The notes: generated from the sequence alone by a model not told the origin. A stretch of 64,000 nucleotides of DNA from Sambucus nigra (GCA_949130495.1 OX422215.1:527231755-527295754), one strand, 5' to 3'. Shown: positions 48,277 to 61,119, numbered from the stretch's first letter. Made by a program: numbers and translations.

Positions 48277-48795
48277 GGGACCAACTATTTATGGGAAATT
48301 CTTCCACTTTTAAGGTTCAATGGAAAGATAAGGTCATGTTGGAGTTGGCTTCAGTCAAGGAACTCATTTTAAGGATGTGCTACATGTGTTGAGCATTCAA
48401 AATAATCATGTCTCTGGATATGTAATAAGCAAGGAAGGGTTTAAAGATTATATTATTTTCCATTTAGTTTGTGCTTACTAAATAAGGTGTGTATGTTGGA
48501 ATAGGTTATTTACTTATTGGGATGTTCAAAATGAATGTCATAACTATTATATCAAATATTAATATTAGCAATAATAAGATAACACCTTATGCTTATATGC
48601 TTGAGTGTATGAATGTTAGGCATGCTAGACTAGGACATGTTAACTATAATACATTAAGTAAATTAATTAAATTATAATTGATTTCTAAATTTAGCATTGA
48701 CATAAATTATAAATGTGAAACGTGGGTAGAAGATAAATTAACTGGGATAACTTTTCAATTAATTGAAAGATATACCGAATCTCTAAAATTAATTC
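48277..48795 (+). pseudogene. copia pol: protease end and pre-integrase, degenerate
   Basis: This continues the old copia after the chromovirus. LFMGNSSTFKVQ and ELASVKELIL are from the segment after the protease. HARLGHVNYNTLSKLIKL with CETWVEDKLT downstream is the zinc-binding pre-integrase domain (gag_pre-integrs), which keeps the HARLGH motif and one of its cysteines. Stops break the frame, and the solo LTR inserted at 48796 in the start of the integrase core. Confidence 0.82.
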
Positions 48796-49453
48796 TGTAA
48801 TACCCCGTATTTTTGTGATATTTATTTATGGGATTAATTGAATTAAATGCGTATTAATTAGAAATTAATCCAGATTAAAAAAAATACTAGTGAGATGCGA
48901 GTTGTTATTTGATTATATGTGCATATATGATTATATATGAATTTTGAATTATGAAATTTGTCGTGAGATTGAAATACGGCAATTTGGGAATTTTGTTGAG
49001 ACGCGTGTGACAGTCGCGTCAGAGAAATAATTATGATAATTAAAAAGTGAATTTCATTTCTATAAACTGTATGATCGTTTTGAGTGCGCCAACGCGTCCG
49101 TAAGGGTCGAAATAGTCAGAAAACACTAGCCGGGGGTTTAGTTTGGGTCCCGGGGCATTTTTAGGCCATACCGACAACGTATAGGGGTAGTTTGGTAATT
49201 TTGGATTTTTGGGAATTAAAACCTACGAAAATTGGGAGTTAATATCTGATTTGTCATTAACCCACTAAGCCCACTAATACCCAAATAGGCTACGGAGGTT
49301 ATTGAACTTGTTCCAAAAGAATTTCTAAAGCACAAACCCTAGCCACCATTAACTTTGGAGAAGAAAGCTTGTAGAGAGAGAAGTGAGGAGAAATCTGCAG
49401 AGAGAGAGAGAACCATCCATCAATTTGTCATCAAAATCAGAGATTCAAATAAG

Positions 49454-51208
49454 GCAAGTGGTTTAATTTCTATTAATTTCAAAGAATGCTTCTTCCATGC
49501 GTAGGAATCTGTTTTAATCATATTTGGTTGGGAATTAGATGAAAAACCCATTAAATTGGAAATAGAAATTACATTCTTGATGAGGAAATCACATGTAAAC
49601 TTGTAGTTGATGATTATTCTGATGATATTACAATTAGTATGAAACCAAAAACGGATTTTATTAGGCTCCTTGATGATTTATAAATTCTAGGGTTCATGTG
49701 TTTGAAATTGGGGAAAAATATGTAGAGATTTGATATTTGAATGATGTTAGGATAAATTAACACCCCCAAACATGTTAATATGTGACATAAGGATGTTTAG
49801 TGACGATTAGTAAACTTAAACCATCGTTAGATTATTGTTGGGATGAGATTTGAGGTGTAGAGAAATTGGAAAAACGAGATAGGAATTTCTGGGCTTGAAT
49901 CTGGCCACTCGTTAGAAGACCTGCCCAGGTCGTTCGAACGAGCTCGTTCGAACGAGCTTCTAACGAGTTGACAGTTTGGGTTCTAACGAGAGGGATGTTC
50001 ATTCGAAAACTTTCGTTCGAACGAGATCTCGTTAGAAGGCCCAGTTCGTTCGAACGAACTCTCGTTCGAATAGCCTCGTTCGAACGAGACTTCGAACGAG
50101 TTGACAGTTTAGGCTTTTTAGCCTGTTTTGATCCCAAGTGTCCCGTAACCTTGTGTTTATGTAGACATAACATTCCCTTGATGATTAATTGTTATATTTG
50201 GGATGTTTGGGATATTATGAGGAGTCAAACCTAGAAGTGTAGTTTGAACCTAAGGGAAAAATGTGAAATAGGACGTGAGTGTCGATTATGATGCGAGAAC
50301 TATTGACGACCTAATTATTTATATTAACTGGGAACATATAAGTTGTGTAGTATTATATGTCGGTACGAGAATGAGAAGTGTACCACCAATATATTATGGT
50401 GATTACTAAGACGTGTGCATACTTAGTATATGTATTGATTTTATGTGTATGACATACCTACCATACTTGCTATCACGGGAGGTTTGCGTTCGCTTGGGAC
50501 CTCTAATCCTTGTGTTGCCCGGATTTAGACTGGTTACCTCGATGAACATAGGTCAGAGAAGGACTTATTGGGTTGTTAATAAGTCTGTTGATCGTGGGAG
50601 CGCAGGTATGTGTGTGACCCATGTGATGTGACTGTGTTCGCCTCCATTATTTGTGATGTTGTTATCTGAGAACTATTCCTGAGAGATTCAAAATATGTGA
50701 TCCTTATGTACGTGATGTACCGGGATGGATAGAAGAGTATGTGTGCACCCCAGCTAGTCTCGGGGTACTTGTATTGTATATTTATGACGTGAATAATATA
50801 CACTTAATTAATGGGAACTTTCATGTGTTATTGTGTGTATAAATATGGAAACGTTTTGAGAAAATATAACGGGTTAATCAATAGTGAATTGTTTTACTAA
50901 TTGAGAATCTGAGTTTAAGTGAAGCTTTCTATTTATTTGATAACGCTAGAATGTAATATGGGAATCGAGTAGTAAGGGGTAGAACTTATTACGGTTTGGT
51001 TAGATATGTATGTCGTTTAGATGGGTACGGTACGTTAGGAGTGCACATGTAGTCGATAGGTGAGAATTTCATGTGAGTGCACGTCCTAACATGTATTTTG
51101 CATTTAATGTTTTAATGTTATTAAAACACTTGTTGTTTTTAAAATGATTTCCACTTTCGGGCTCTGACCCATTTGCTTTCAAATCTATTTTTGTAAAAAC
51201 CATTTTAG
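49454..51208 (+). other. putative GC-AG intron inside the solo LTR
   Basis: The donor-like site is AATAAG/GCAAGTGG and the acceptor-like site ACCATTTTAG/GTGCCCAGCCACA. The interval of 1755 bases is within 5 bases of those at 840-2598 and 17935-19694. Confidence 0.55.
49908..50106. repeat. palindrome cluster, TCGTTCGAACGA type
   Basis: At least five perfect or near-perfect CGTTCGAACG sites occur, some fused as TCGTTCGAACGAGCTCG, with CTCGTTAGAAG half-variants and GACCTGCCCAGGTC between them. It begins 454 bases past the donor-like site. Confidence 0.9.
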
Positions 51209-51712
51209 GTGCCCAGCCACAAGGACACCATGCTTAGGATTCTCATTCAGGTGACGAGCTGTAGCTGTTTGTGGAAGTTACAGGACTTTGCTTGTAGACG
51301 CTTCATCTACCTTGATTCCATATTTATCAGTTATCAGTTGTAGGGAATATCGCCCATTTCTTTAGAGACATCTCATTTATTCAGACTTTTGGCATGTAAT
51401 TATTCAGGATTCGGACTTGTCATTTTATTTTTAGTGTGAGATTGTTGTGAGGAGTTTTTCCTCCGGAATTTTATTACTTTGTTGGTTATTCATTACTTCA
51501 TTATGGTGAATGGTTGTTATTCTTTCATTATTCTTTTACTGCACGTTAATCAGACTTAACTTAAAATTTGGCAACTTAATTTTTAAATACTAGGTCGTTA
51601 GTAATTATTAAAATGTTTTCGACAGTGATGCTATCGACTGAACCAACTTGGCATTTTGTATTGATTTAATAAAGGAGTAGCTACCCGGTATTTAATTAGT
51701 CGGGGTGTCACA

Positions 51713-52640
51713 AATTCATACTAGGATATGTGACTTAAAATTTGTGCAAACTAGAGGCGGTAAAAAGTATTTATATACTCTTGTGGATGGATTGACTATA
51801 TATTATTATGTTTACCTATTAAGGACAAAAGATGAGGCAATTGAAATAGTTGAACATTACAATAATGAAGTTTATAATAACTTAGCAATAAGATTAAGGC
51901 TATAAGAAATGATAGAGGTGGTCAATATGAATATCCACTTAAGGACCTTTGTTTTGAAAATGGTATCATGCACCAAACTAGTACTCCTTATTCATCTCAA
52001 CCCAATGGTTTTTTTGAATGAAAAAATCAATCCATAAAGAAAATAATTAATTATATGATAATAAGTTTCTAACTACCCAAGAACATGCGTATGAAAGCCT
52101 TGTTTTCCACTAATTATATTCTCAAAAAATTAACTCATAAAGAAAAAAAAGATCCCTAATGAAATGTGGAAATGTCGAAAACCTTCATATAAATATTTAG
52201 AAGTGGTGGATGGCGTGTCTTGCCAAAGCAATTGTTCCTTACCCAAAATGGATTAAGATAATTCTTAAAACCATTTATTGTATTTCCATTTGTTATGCTA
52301 ATAATAATAGTGTACGTCTATTTCTTGTGCATAAGTATGATAATCTTGACATTTATGTTTATACATTTATAGAACCTAGGAACGCATAAGTGTTTGAGCA
52401 TATTTTTCCATATAAAAATGAAATAAATTCTCATAGAAGATTGCATGATACTATGGATAGTAATCCTTAAAGGCTAATTAAACCTCGAGTCTACTATAAA
52501 GGACAATGAAGAAGAACCTAGTCATAGTAAAATGGCCAAAACACCAAACTCTTTTAGTCCATATTTCCTAATATACATGTTAAAAAGAGAATCTAAAAGT
52601 TTTAGAGATGCATTATCCACCCTAGAAGCATCATATTAGA
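51713..52640 (+). pseudogene. copia integrase core, degenerate
   Basis: The plus strand resumes the integrase interrupted at 48795: ICDLKFVQTRGGKKY, VDGLTIYYYVYLLRTKDEAIE, HYNNEVYNN, then with frameshifts pieces of NPYEMWKCRKPSYKYLEV. The first catalytic Asp (in SDICD-type text, here TRICD) remains. Multiple stops follow at and after 51903. Confidence 0.8.
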
Positions 52641-52724
52641 AGGAAAGGTCCAATAGTGAAATTGAATCCATTGAGAAAAAATCATACATAGGAATTGGTT
52701 CATCCTTAAACTGGAAACAAAACT

Positions 52725-53830
52725 TTAGAATGTAAATGAATATTCAAAAGGAAAATGAAGGTTGATGGTTGAATTGACAAATATAAAAAAAAAACTTGTT
52801 GTGAAAGGTTACAAGAAAAACGAGGGAATTGATTATTTAGATGCTTATTCAACATTTACAATAATTACATCCATACATATGCTGATTTCAATGGATTCAA
52901 TAAAAAAATTAGAAATACATAAAATGGGTGTCAAAAAGACTTTCATAAATGATGGATAAGAAGAAAAAATGTAAATGTAACAATCATAAGGTTTCATTTC
53001 TCCCGATAAAGATAAGAAAGTATGCAAGCTTGTCAAATCACTTTATGGTTTAAAGCAAGCACAAAAGCAGTGGTGTAAATAATTTGACAATGTGATGAAG
53101 TCAAATAGTTTCAAAAGAAATGAGTGTGATAAATCTGTCTATATCAAAAGTAATCAAAAGTGATATGTTATATTAAGTTTATATGTATACGATATATGAA
53201 TCATTGGTAGTAATAATGATGTCCTTAACTTTACTAAACATATGCTAAATAATAGATTTAAAATGAAACATATGGGTGTGGTGGATGTCATTATATGAAT
53301 CAAAATTAATTGATATTTTAATGGACTTATTTTGTATCAATCTCACTATGTTGATAATACTCTTAAAGAACATCACAAATATGACACGAGTCTAATGAGA
53401 AAACCTGTAAATCCAACTCTTTATCTTACAACTTCTACGTAATGATTTTCTATAGGTAGTGATATTCAATGCACATAAGGCAAACAATAATAATAATGGT
53501 AGAAAATAATAAGATCACATACACAAGAATAATAAAATGAATTGTAAGATCCACGATATAATATGAATTTATTGCTTTAGGTAAAGCATGAGAAGAAGCA
53601 AAATGGCTTATAAACTTTTTAGAGGATATTCCAATCTAGCCAAAATCTGTGCCACCAATCATAGTACAATGTTATAGTCAATCAAAGATTAGAAGGGCAT
53701 AAAATAAAAATTATAACAATAAGTCATGACATATATTTTGTAGACATGATTCCGTTTAACAATTTCTCTTAAATTAAATTATTTCCATTGACTATGTAAA
53801 GTCAAAGGAAAATATTATGGATCCACTAAC
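52725..53830 (+). pseudogene. copia reverse transcriptase and RNase H, degenerate
   Basis: The reverse transcriptase domain is followed in order: KRKMKVDG, KLVVKGYKKNEGIDYLDAYS, ITSIHMLISM, KTFINDG, LYGLKQAQKQWCK, then the active-site strand, where the family's YVDD is YVYD, and SNNDVLNFTKHML, QSHYVDNTLKEHHKYD. The RNase H part is more decayed, with WLINFLEDIP near 53610 as the clearest phrase. The replaced first Asp of the YVDD pair and many stops mean no activity. Confidence 0.82.
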
Positions 53831-54068
53831 AAAAGGTATACTTAAAGAGAAAATGAGAAGTTCACCAGGGGGAATGGGATTAAAACCGGTTAAATCACTA
53901 AAAAATTTCTATAATGGAAACCCAACCTACATAACTGGAAATCCAAAGAAATATGTTCAACATGACAACCTAATTATGTGCGATTCAGTTAGCATTGATA
54001 AGATAATTAATTTTTTCATCCATTACTTGGATGAGTCGATGCACAATCTGTCACGTGTAACAGTATAA
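53817..54068 (+). pseudogene. C-terminal tail of copia pol
   Basis: An 83-codon frame with MDPLTKGILKEKMR and SSPGGMGLKPV, the expected end of copia pol after RNase H (DPLTKGL...GMGLKP in intact relatives). The reading is open to a natural-looking stop, followed by untranslated sequence to the polypurine tract at 54483-54491. Confidence 0.8.
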
Positions 54069-54491
54069 ACTTTGTTTTTAATGATTTCTATATCTTTAAC
54101 ATATGGGTTAATTGAAGTATTATCAGGATACTCTTTATGAAAATCACCTATGTGAGTGATAAAGGATCACTTCTATGAGAATAAATAACGACTATATTCT
54201 CTAACATACTCATGAAACTAGGAGGTGACCAAGGCCAAAACAGACACCATAATGAGAAGCAAGAATGGTTGAAAAGGGGATGTGTGAATTCTATTGTCTC
54301 AATTTACATTAAAAAATGTTGATCAATTCAAGACACTGTATTAATTGATTAGCTCGTAAATCCTATAATCTCCCACTAAGAAGGAAACAAGGACAAAAGC
54401 TATCTTTATCGATGAACCACTTTTACCCCGATAATCTCTTAAATTTGTCTTCATTTTCATTCTTCACCCAAATTTCATTCATGTGGAGGAG

Positions 54492-55607
54492 TGTTGGATG
54501 AAATGGATTTTTTTAACCTAATAAATGTTTTGACCAAGTCAGATTTTGGTAAAGTTTGAGTCTTTTTTAAAATGGGACCCACGATATAAGTATGTTGGGT
54601 TAAGATGCATATGTGTTCCCCTTTACTTAGTAAACAGTGTGGTATATTCATTTTGTCAAAATAAATAAGAAATTAATGAAAAAAGTTCCCTCAAAGTATC
54701 CTTTTAGCCCATGACCTACCATGGTGTAGTTGGTGTATAAACTTTGTCCAAAATTGAAAAATTACAAGAAATAGGTATAATACATATACCCATAAGTTCA
54801 GTTAAGGGGTTGAAGGCCCTTGGGATATCCTAAGCCATTGAAGGGAAGATGACCTACTGTATGCATTGTTTGGTATTTTTCCCAAAATACCACACGAGCA
54901 TGCCACCGGGACAGCCCAACCAATACTCATGTCCGTGGGTCTTAGGTCTTTCTTGATCCTATATTATATTTCTAGAAAACATATTGTCTTTATACTGAAT
55001 TGTCTAGGCTTGAAAATTGGTTGAAATTGTTTCCAAACGTCACAATTCTAATTGTTTAAACAAAGGATGAAAAATGTCCTCCTTTTAATTAAAATTAAAA
55101 CATCAAAATTTGTCACTAAAAACGTCGTCCTTTTAATTAATTTTTCAAACGTCAGTGTATCCGAAGAATTATTTATAACTAATTAAATTTAGGCCATTGA
55201 TTATGTTTACGAACAAACATGACCTTTTGAAAAAGGCACTTGAGGGACTATAAAGAAGAGAATTTACCTCCTTTTCGATCATTCGAGAAATCATTTCCTT
55301 CAATGCTTCTTCTTTTTCCTTAGAGTTAGAAAGAGTGACACTATTTTTTGTTCTTGGGATAAGCACATTACAATGCTTCTTACCCTTACCAGTAGAATGT
55401 TTTATCTTGGAGGCATACACCCATTGTCTAATTTTTGTAAGCACTGTTGCGAAGGAAAGTTATGTGTTAAGGAGAGAGCATCCAATTTCGACTCAATTAT
55501 CTTTTGTAAACATTAGGATTATAGCAATTACGAACTATAAGTCCTTTCATCTTCTTATTTTCTATGTTCATAATTATTTGTATTATTTAGTAAATATATA
55601 GTGTTGG

Positions 55608-55610
<3 letters not shown>
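54492..55610 (+). repeat. 3' LTR of the old copia
   Basis: It starts TGTTGGATGAAATGG directly after the purine tract GTGGAGGAG, the canonical plant copia arrangement. It matches the 5' LTR in order but with many changes and indels. The right end merges into a TA microsatellite (55612-55661), so the target duplication cannot be read. Confidence 0.8.
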
Positions 55611-55664
<54 letters not shown>

Positions 55665-57804
55665 TAAAAACAATTCAAAATACTAAATATGATCTATCTA
55701 AAGAGTCTTTTATCCTAATTGGGGTATACTTAACTAGATTACTTAGTCCAGTGTGCCTCTATTGGGAGGCAACCTGAGTCAGATTTATGGTAATTCATTT
55801 ATATAGATTGTTGATACTAGGAATATGTAAAATAGTCCATTATCAATGCTCTTAACATCCATGATATAATATATTTCAATTCATATCATCTTTAATTGGT
55901 AGTGCAACTCGATAAATTTAGCAAATTCATGTTAGGACTGTTTTTTGATAAATTTACTATTCGTACAAGTAGCCCCTAAATGTATGAAAGCTAATGTCAA
56001 ACAATTCTTTCACAAATGTTTACGATATGAACTAAATAATTAGATTATTTTTCCATTGATCTTGCATAAATATAATGCTAACAAAGTCCTAATCCAGTTG
56101 TTATGACACAACATTAGATAACATAACACAGTTAATCATAGAACCCGATGGACTTGAGTCATATGAGTGATATCGAGCTTAATATAGTTGGCCAACCCTT
56201 TATGAACAAAGTAAGTGGCAAATTTGCACTAGTTAATACATCAACACTTATCTTGGTATGATAAAAACTAAATAGAAGAAATATAAAATCAGATTGTTAT
56301 CATCTAAGACTAGCATATGAACTTTTGGGTCTTAGTTGTGATATATTAATTATAAGAAGCAACAAATAAAGAAATTATCAATACCAACATGCAAATTGAT
56401 GAGAATAGAGAGGGATGAGAGACAAAAAAGAAGACCAGGGATTAACGTGATTCGGACCAAAATGGTTCCTACGTCCATAAGTGCAATGCAGATTGTATGT
56501 ATTTCAATGGGCAATATCCATGAAATGAATGATTACAAGTCCTCAAAGTTCTTTATAGGGTTTTACCTATAGTCGTTAGGTAGCATATTTTTTGGATCAC
56601 TTATTCTATGGTATTGGGTGCTATTTATAGGTAATAATTAGAGGAAGAGTATTGGGATAGGTGGAGTGCCTTTATAGGTCAGGAAATTACACTCATTTCA
56701 TTTCAAGTGGAGGCTAATGATGAGTTTGTTACAACACGATAAAGGTGGAGTATTACATAACTTCCTCATGTGTGTAGGGGCATAAACAAGACTGCTTGTA
56801 TTCCATCACATTGTGTAAAATGGTGAAAGTATGGATTTGATGGGTTTAATTAACTTTGTTAACTAACACAATGTTAACAGTTATAAGAAGGTTAGTTATA
56901 TGGCATGGCCAAGAATATTTATACCTGAACCGACTATATTGCCCATAACCGAACAGGTTATATGTCAAGTAAACCTCACTTCTCTCCTTAAATGAGGACA
57001 CGTGTCATCCCTTGAGAGGTTCATAAGGCATATAATATTTATGGTATAACAAAATACTCTAAGACTTCATTCATGTAGAAAGTCTTGAGGGGTATTGGAT
57101 CTTCGAATGAGTAGTTAGGTGTAATGAATGAATGAAGTATTCAAAAGTAGGATGTGATCGTCTTTAAATTCTTCTCGGCCCATGCCGAGAGGATAAACTT
57201 GTAATTTTAGGGTTTTTGACTCTGGACGAACAGATGTCAAAGATTTGGACTGGCGTCTAAGGTAGTCATCACACACATTAGGGAAAGCGCACATTTTGGT
57301 TTTGTGTACCCGTGATACCGTTTGTTTTTCCAAAATGACATCACATATCATGATTAAATGAACTTACCACCAAATAAAAAGTATCCAAAGGCCCAAATAT
57401 CCATCATTCGAACTCCCTCAACATTTTAAATCTTTTGAGTGTTTTTATAGAGAGATAAAGATCACCTCATCTTTAAAGATACTTCATCTCTCGCATGTTT
57501 CCTCTATTTATAGTGAAGTTCCCACTTTCACCCTCTTTAGAATTTTAAGGTGGATAACTTCTTGACCTCTTAAGTTTTTAGGGTTTTTTACCATCTTTTG
57601 TAAGTTCTTTTTTCTATTTTTGAATCACTCGGTACTTGGTGTTGATATTTGGAAGGTTAATCATTTAGGTCTCCATTGAGTTGGTTGGCCCAAAATCATG
57701 CCATTTTTAAGGTTATTACGAGTCCTGGTATTTATGCAAAAACCTTGTCTTTATCTTTCCTATAACCCACAAACCCTATCATACACTAATTTTTTTGTGT
57801 CTTA
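55611..57804. other. spacer with TA microsatellite, LTR-like phrases and a short frame
   Basis: A (AT)25 run lies at 55612-55661. At 56440-56500 GGATTAACGTGATTCGG and TGGTTCCTACGTCCAT are phrases common in plant copia LTRs, so part of 56400-57000 is probably an LTR fragment. A 78-codon minus-strand frame at 57115-57351 (MICDVILEKQTVSRVHKTK...) is not recognised. A CTATTTATA box at 57503-57511 lies 300 bases upstream of the Transposase_28-like pseudogene and could have served it. Confidence 0.45.
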
Positions 57805-58488
57805 ATGAGTTACGAACCCCATGTGCATACATGGCTAAAGAATTTGTCTGAGTTGGAGGTTGATTGTCGATATATCCTCACCAAGAGGTTCCCAAAGCCC
57901 CTATAAGTTATCCACACCGATGATGAGACCGAGCATCCAAATTATACCCCTAGGACAGCTCTTTCTGGTGATTTCACCCCATTACCATCTGGAGTAGCAT
58001 TCAAGGGTCCCGAATTTGAGGGACCGAAAGAATTAAACCTAATGGGTGTTGAGAATTTTATAAACACTGTGTCAAAGTCTGCCATAGATTTAGACTCTTC
58101 TTTTGAAAAAGTCATGTCCAATAGAGCAACACCCGTAACGCCTATCCCTTCCCCTTCCCCTGTCAAAGAACTGGTTGAAGAAGAGAGTGCTTCAGGGGAC
58201 TCTTCAAACTCTTAGGATCCATCAACTACGGACGTCGGGTGGTATACTTATGATATCGTGGAGGATGAATTGCATTACTTGAGGGAGAAATACAGTATTT
58301 CCATTAGCATCTCCACTAGGCGACCCACTTGTGAGGAGAGAGTTTATGACATTTCCAGTTCAGATGAAATTTGCCTTCTTTTATGGGCCCTTTAAGACTT
58401 TGCCTTCCTTTACACCCTATTATTAGGTCCATTAAATGGGTATGGTGTTACCTCAACCAACTCCCTCACAGTGCTTATAGGAGTATCC
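57805..58488 (+). pseudogene. Transposase_28 (PF04195)-like gypsy gag-type gene, 5' piece
   Basis: The Met at 57805 starts MSYEPHVHTWLKNLSELEVD. The text continues with a Ser/Pro-rich acidic linker (TPIPSPSPVKELVEEESASGDSS), then DVGWYTYDIVEDELHYLREKY and TRRPTCEERVYD, and, after a frameshift, FYGPFKTLPSFTPYY. The order of an acidic linker, a short conserved N-terminal block and the FYLP/PLHPF-type region suggests the 'putative gypsy type transposon' family PF04195 of plants. In-phase stops (after FPKPL and after SNS) and a shift near 58380 show it is broken. The solo LTR inserted at 58489 and the gene continues at 62349. Confidence 0.6.
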
Positions 58489-59009
58489 TGTGACACCCCA
58501 CCTAATTAAATACCGGGTGATCAGTTCTTTATTAAATTAAAATCAAGGTAAACGGTTGGTTCATTCTTAGCATCACTGTTGCAAAAATAAATTTCCAATT
58601 TAAACACGCTAAATAATTAAGCTAAGTGTCAAAACAATTTAAAACCTTAATTCCATTTTATTTAATCCAGACATAAAAACCTTTTTAATAATTAACAGTT
58701 TAAGAATCACATAAATATGCAGAATGGTAATAAACACCCAAGAATTCAACCACTCAAATAAACCAATACCAAGTTTAAAAACTACATATGAAATCATCAT
58801 GACTCGAATTACATTCCAAAGAGTGCCAAATACTGAAAATAAATGAACATAAATTCTGACAAATCCAACTGAATAGGGAAACGGTCGATACATGTCCTAA
58901 CTAATCAACAACGAGGTCATCTAAGCAATGGCCTGCAACTCCCACATAAGCTGCAGCGCGTCTGTTCCAAGGAATCTAAGCATTACGCCCCTGTGGATGG
59001 GCACCTGTA

Positions 59010-59012
<3 letters not shown>

Positions 59013-59058
<46 letters not shown>
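59013..59058. repeat. TA microsatellite at the acceptor-like site
   Basis: A TA run of about 46 bases lies directly upstream (on the LTR's strand) of the acceptor-like site. Confidence 0.9.
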
Positions 59059-59060
<2 letters not shown>

Positions 59061-59844
59061 AGAAAAAGATAGGAAACGAGTCAGAGCCCGAGTGTAAAAC
59101 AATTTTAAAAAAATAGTTTAGCAAGTATTTAAAATGCTTACCGGATAATGCAACAAACATGTTAGTGTACGACACTCTCTTGAGAATTATCACCTCTCAT
59201 CTAATGTGCATGCCTACCATACTAATAAATCTCATAAGTTTCTCTAACTTATTCTCTATAAGGTTTTATCAGGTGAAAAGTGAGGTTATGATATTTACTT
59301 TAGGAAATCATTCTCTTCAAGATTTGTTACGTTATTTAGAACAACTCATTTGCCTTATAAAGTTCCCGAACACTTATAATAAAATTGAAGCATTTATTCA
59401 TTACTTATCTACTTATACGCACAGTAGAAAGTTCCCATATAGATATACGTATATATATTAGTCACACATATAATATATATACTAACGGCACCCCACATAA
59501 AACCTATGGTGCTGGCATACTCTGCTATCAAGTCCCGGTATCACACAAACTAAGGGAAATACTAGTCCGAAAACACTCTCGAACTGACTTAACACAACAC
59601 ACAAACAAATGGAGGCGAAGCATAGTTCCAGGTTCTAATAGCTTAGCACATACCCTCACATCTCTTAGAACATCTGACTATCATTTTCAGATAGCCTGTA
59701 TCGAGGATAACATCTTCTAGGGTACGAGTCAATATCCCCCAAAAGGTCCAATCGAGATAAGACCGTCCCGGTGCAGAAACCCATGTGATAGCAAGTAGTC
59801 CGGGTATGATTTTTACATAGATATATAATATGCACAATCACACA

Positions 59845-59848
<4 letters not shown>

Positions 59849-59889
<41 letters not shown>
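59849..59889. repeat. AT microsatellite in the solo LTR
   Basis: An AT run of about 41 bases at the same LTR position as the runs in the gag-only element and the solo LTR at 31069. Confidence 0.9.
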
Positions 59890-59892
<3 letters not shown>

Positions 59893-60266
59893 CATTTATA
59901 AATTCGGTGCACCCACGACCCATAATATTATTCTAGCCATGCATAACATATCACGCTCGAGTTTTACGTATAAGTAAATGACTCTTTTTATTCTATTAGG
60001 TATAACAAATCCTTATGTACTTCTCGACTCTCGAAGTGTATCCTCTCGAAATAATATAAAATCAGTAGGTGCACCCTCACTACTCTACTGCTCTAAGTCT
60101 TCCTTAATCCTCACAAGATATACCATGACTTATGCACGATTTCCCACTAAATTTATATTCCCGAAACCCCACGATTAAATCACATATGAATCGTATCACC
60201 CGAACCTTGCCTACGACCCTACTGGTCTTTCCCAAGTACCATTATAGTAAATAAAATATGTATAAG

Positions 60267-61119
60267 TGTAAGGACATTTTTTGTCCATTATCAATTTGTT
60301 ATGTCGAACGCCGTTACACCGTTGAAGAAATTCAAAGATTCATACAGTCATCAACAGATCCGAATATCAAAAGAAGAAGAGGAATCAAAGTCTGACAGGC
60401 CGGACCAGTCCGCCCTGGAAAAAGAATCGATCTGCCTGCTAACCGGTTTGCTCAGACCCGGACCGGTCCGCCTGCTAAAAATCCAGTACACCCCGGACCG
60501 CAAGCGAACCAAAGAAGCCAAAAATAAAAAGAACCGGTCCGCCTCAGACCCGGACCGGTCCGCCTGGGATAATCTTCAGCAGATCGTGGTCAGATTTTCT
60601 AGGCTAAACGTTTCCTTTATAAACCCACTACGGGAAGTGGTTTTCTAAGACTTCCATACACAATTTTCAGAGTACAAAAAACTCTAAGTCTTCACCTATT
60701 GAGTACCAAGACTCTAGGTTTTTTATTCACACAATTTTCGAAACACTTATGAATCACTTTGCAACCCAGGAACGCACTTTTGCTATTCATACCATTGTTG
60801 AGAAGACCGTTCTTCTTCTTCATTGCAACCCTATTGGAAAGGGATAACTCCAGCCGCCGACTACAGAATCCGACACCTGAGGGTAATTCTTAGTCACTTG
60901 TATTTTCATTGTAATCCAAAATTGTACAATTACAATATTATAATGAAAATAAATGGTTTTTCCCCTTTGGGGGATTTTTCTTCAATTGTGTGTGTTTGAT
61001 TAATCTTCATGATCTACTTCTTGATTAAATCATACCTAGTTGTTTGTTTAGGGTTTATTTGAGTTAAAAGGTGTTTAGTATATAATTTTCTCATTTGAAT
61101 GCAAGCGCATACTCTCTCA
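60267..61119 (+). mobile_element. short solo LTR of an unrelated family nested in the long solo LTR
   Basis: The 853-base unit starts TGTAAGGACATTTTTTGTCC and ends GCATACTCTCTCA, with identical ATAAG on both sides (60262-60266 and 61120-61124). The TG...CA ends, five-base duplication, TTTATAAACCC promoter-like phrase (about 60615) and AATAAA-like signal (about 60945) fit a solo LTR in plus orientation. The strand is inferred from these signals. A 115-codon frame at 60301-60648 spans its palindrome cluster and has no family resemblance, so I do not call it a gene. Confidence 0.82.
60398..60565. repeat. palindrome cluster, CGGACCGGTCCG type
   Basis: Sites include CCGGACCAGTCCGCC, CCGGACCGGTCCGCC (twice), AACCGGTCCGCC and a worn CCGGACCGCAAGC. 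They follow the spacer style CAGACC and CCTGG seen in the other clusters, but in an unrelated LTR. Confidence 0.88.

Larger units (their letters stand above)
48796..51712 (+). mobile_element. solo LTR, TTCGAA-palindrome version, inside copia integrase
   Basis: The 2917-base unit starts TGTAATACCCCG, ends GTCGGGGTGTCACA and is flanked by identical AATTC (48791-48795 and 51713-51717). It aligns with the solo LTR at 325-3238 in the opposite orientation and carries the same palindrome. It has the conserved block (49075-49120), GC donor-like site (49454), palindromes (49908-50106) and acceptor-like site (51208). An AATAAA signal lies about 45 bases before the end. Confidence 0.92.
35360..55610 (+). 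mobile_element. old Ty1/copia element split by two later insertions
   Basis: LTRs of about 1.1 kb lie at roughly 35360-36490 and 54492-55610 and surround gag, protease, integrase, reverse transcriptase and RNase H remnants in the plant copia order on the plus strand. Two insertions break it: a chromovirus (37831-48276) between protease and pre-integrase, and a solo LTR (48796-51712) inside integrase. Without them the element would be about 6.9 kb. All domains carry stops or frameshifts. The two LTRs are visibly much more diverged than those of the elements inserted in it, consistent with its being the oldest layer. Confidence 0.88.

Noticed and set aside
60301..60648. A 115-codon frame that could be a small basic protein
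   Set aside because: It lies wholly inside a short solo LTR and spans its CGGACCGGTCCG cluster, with no family resemblance.
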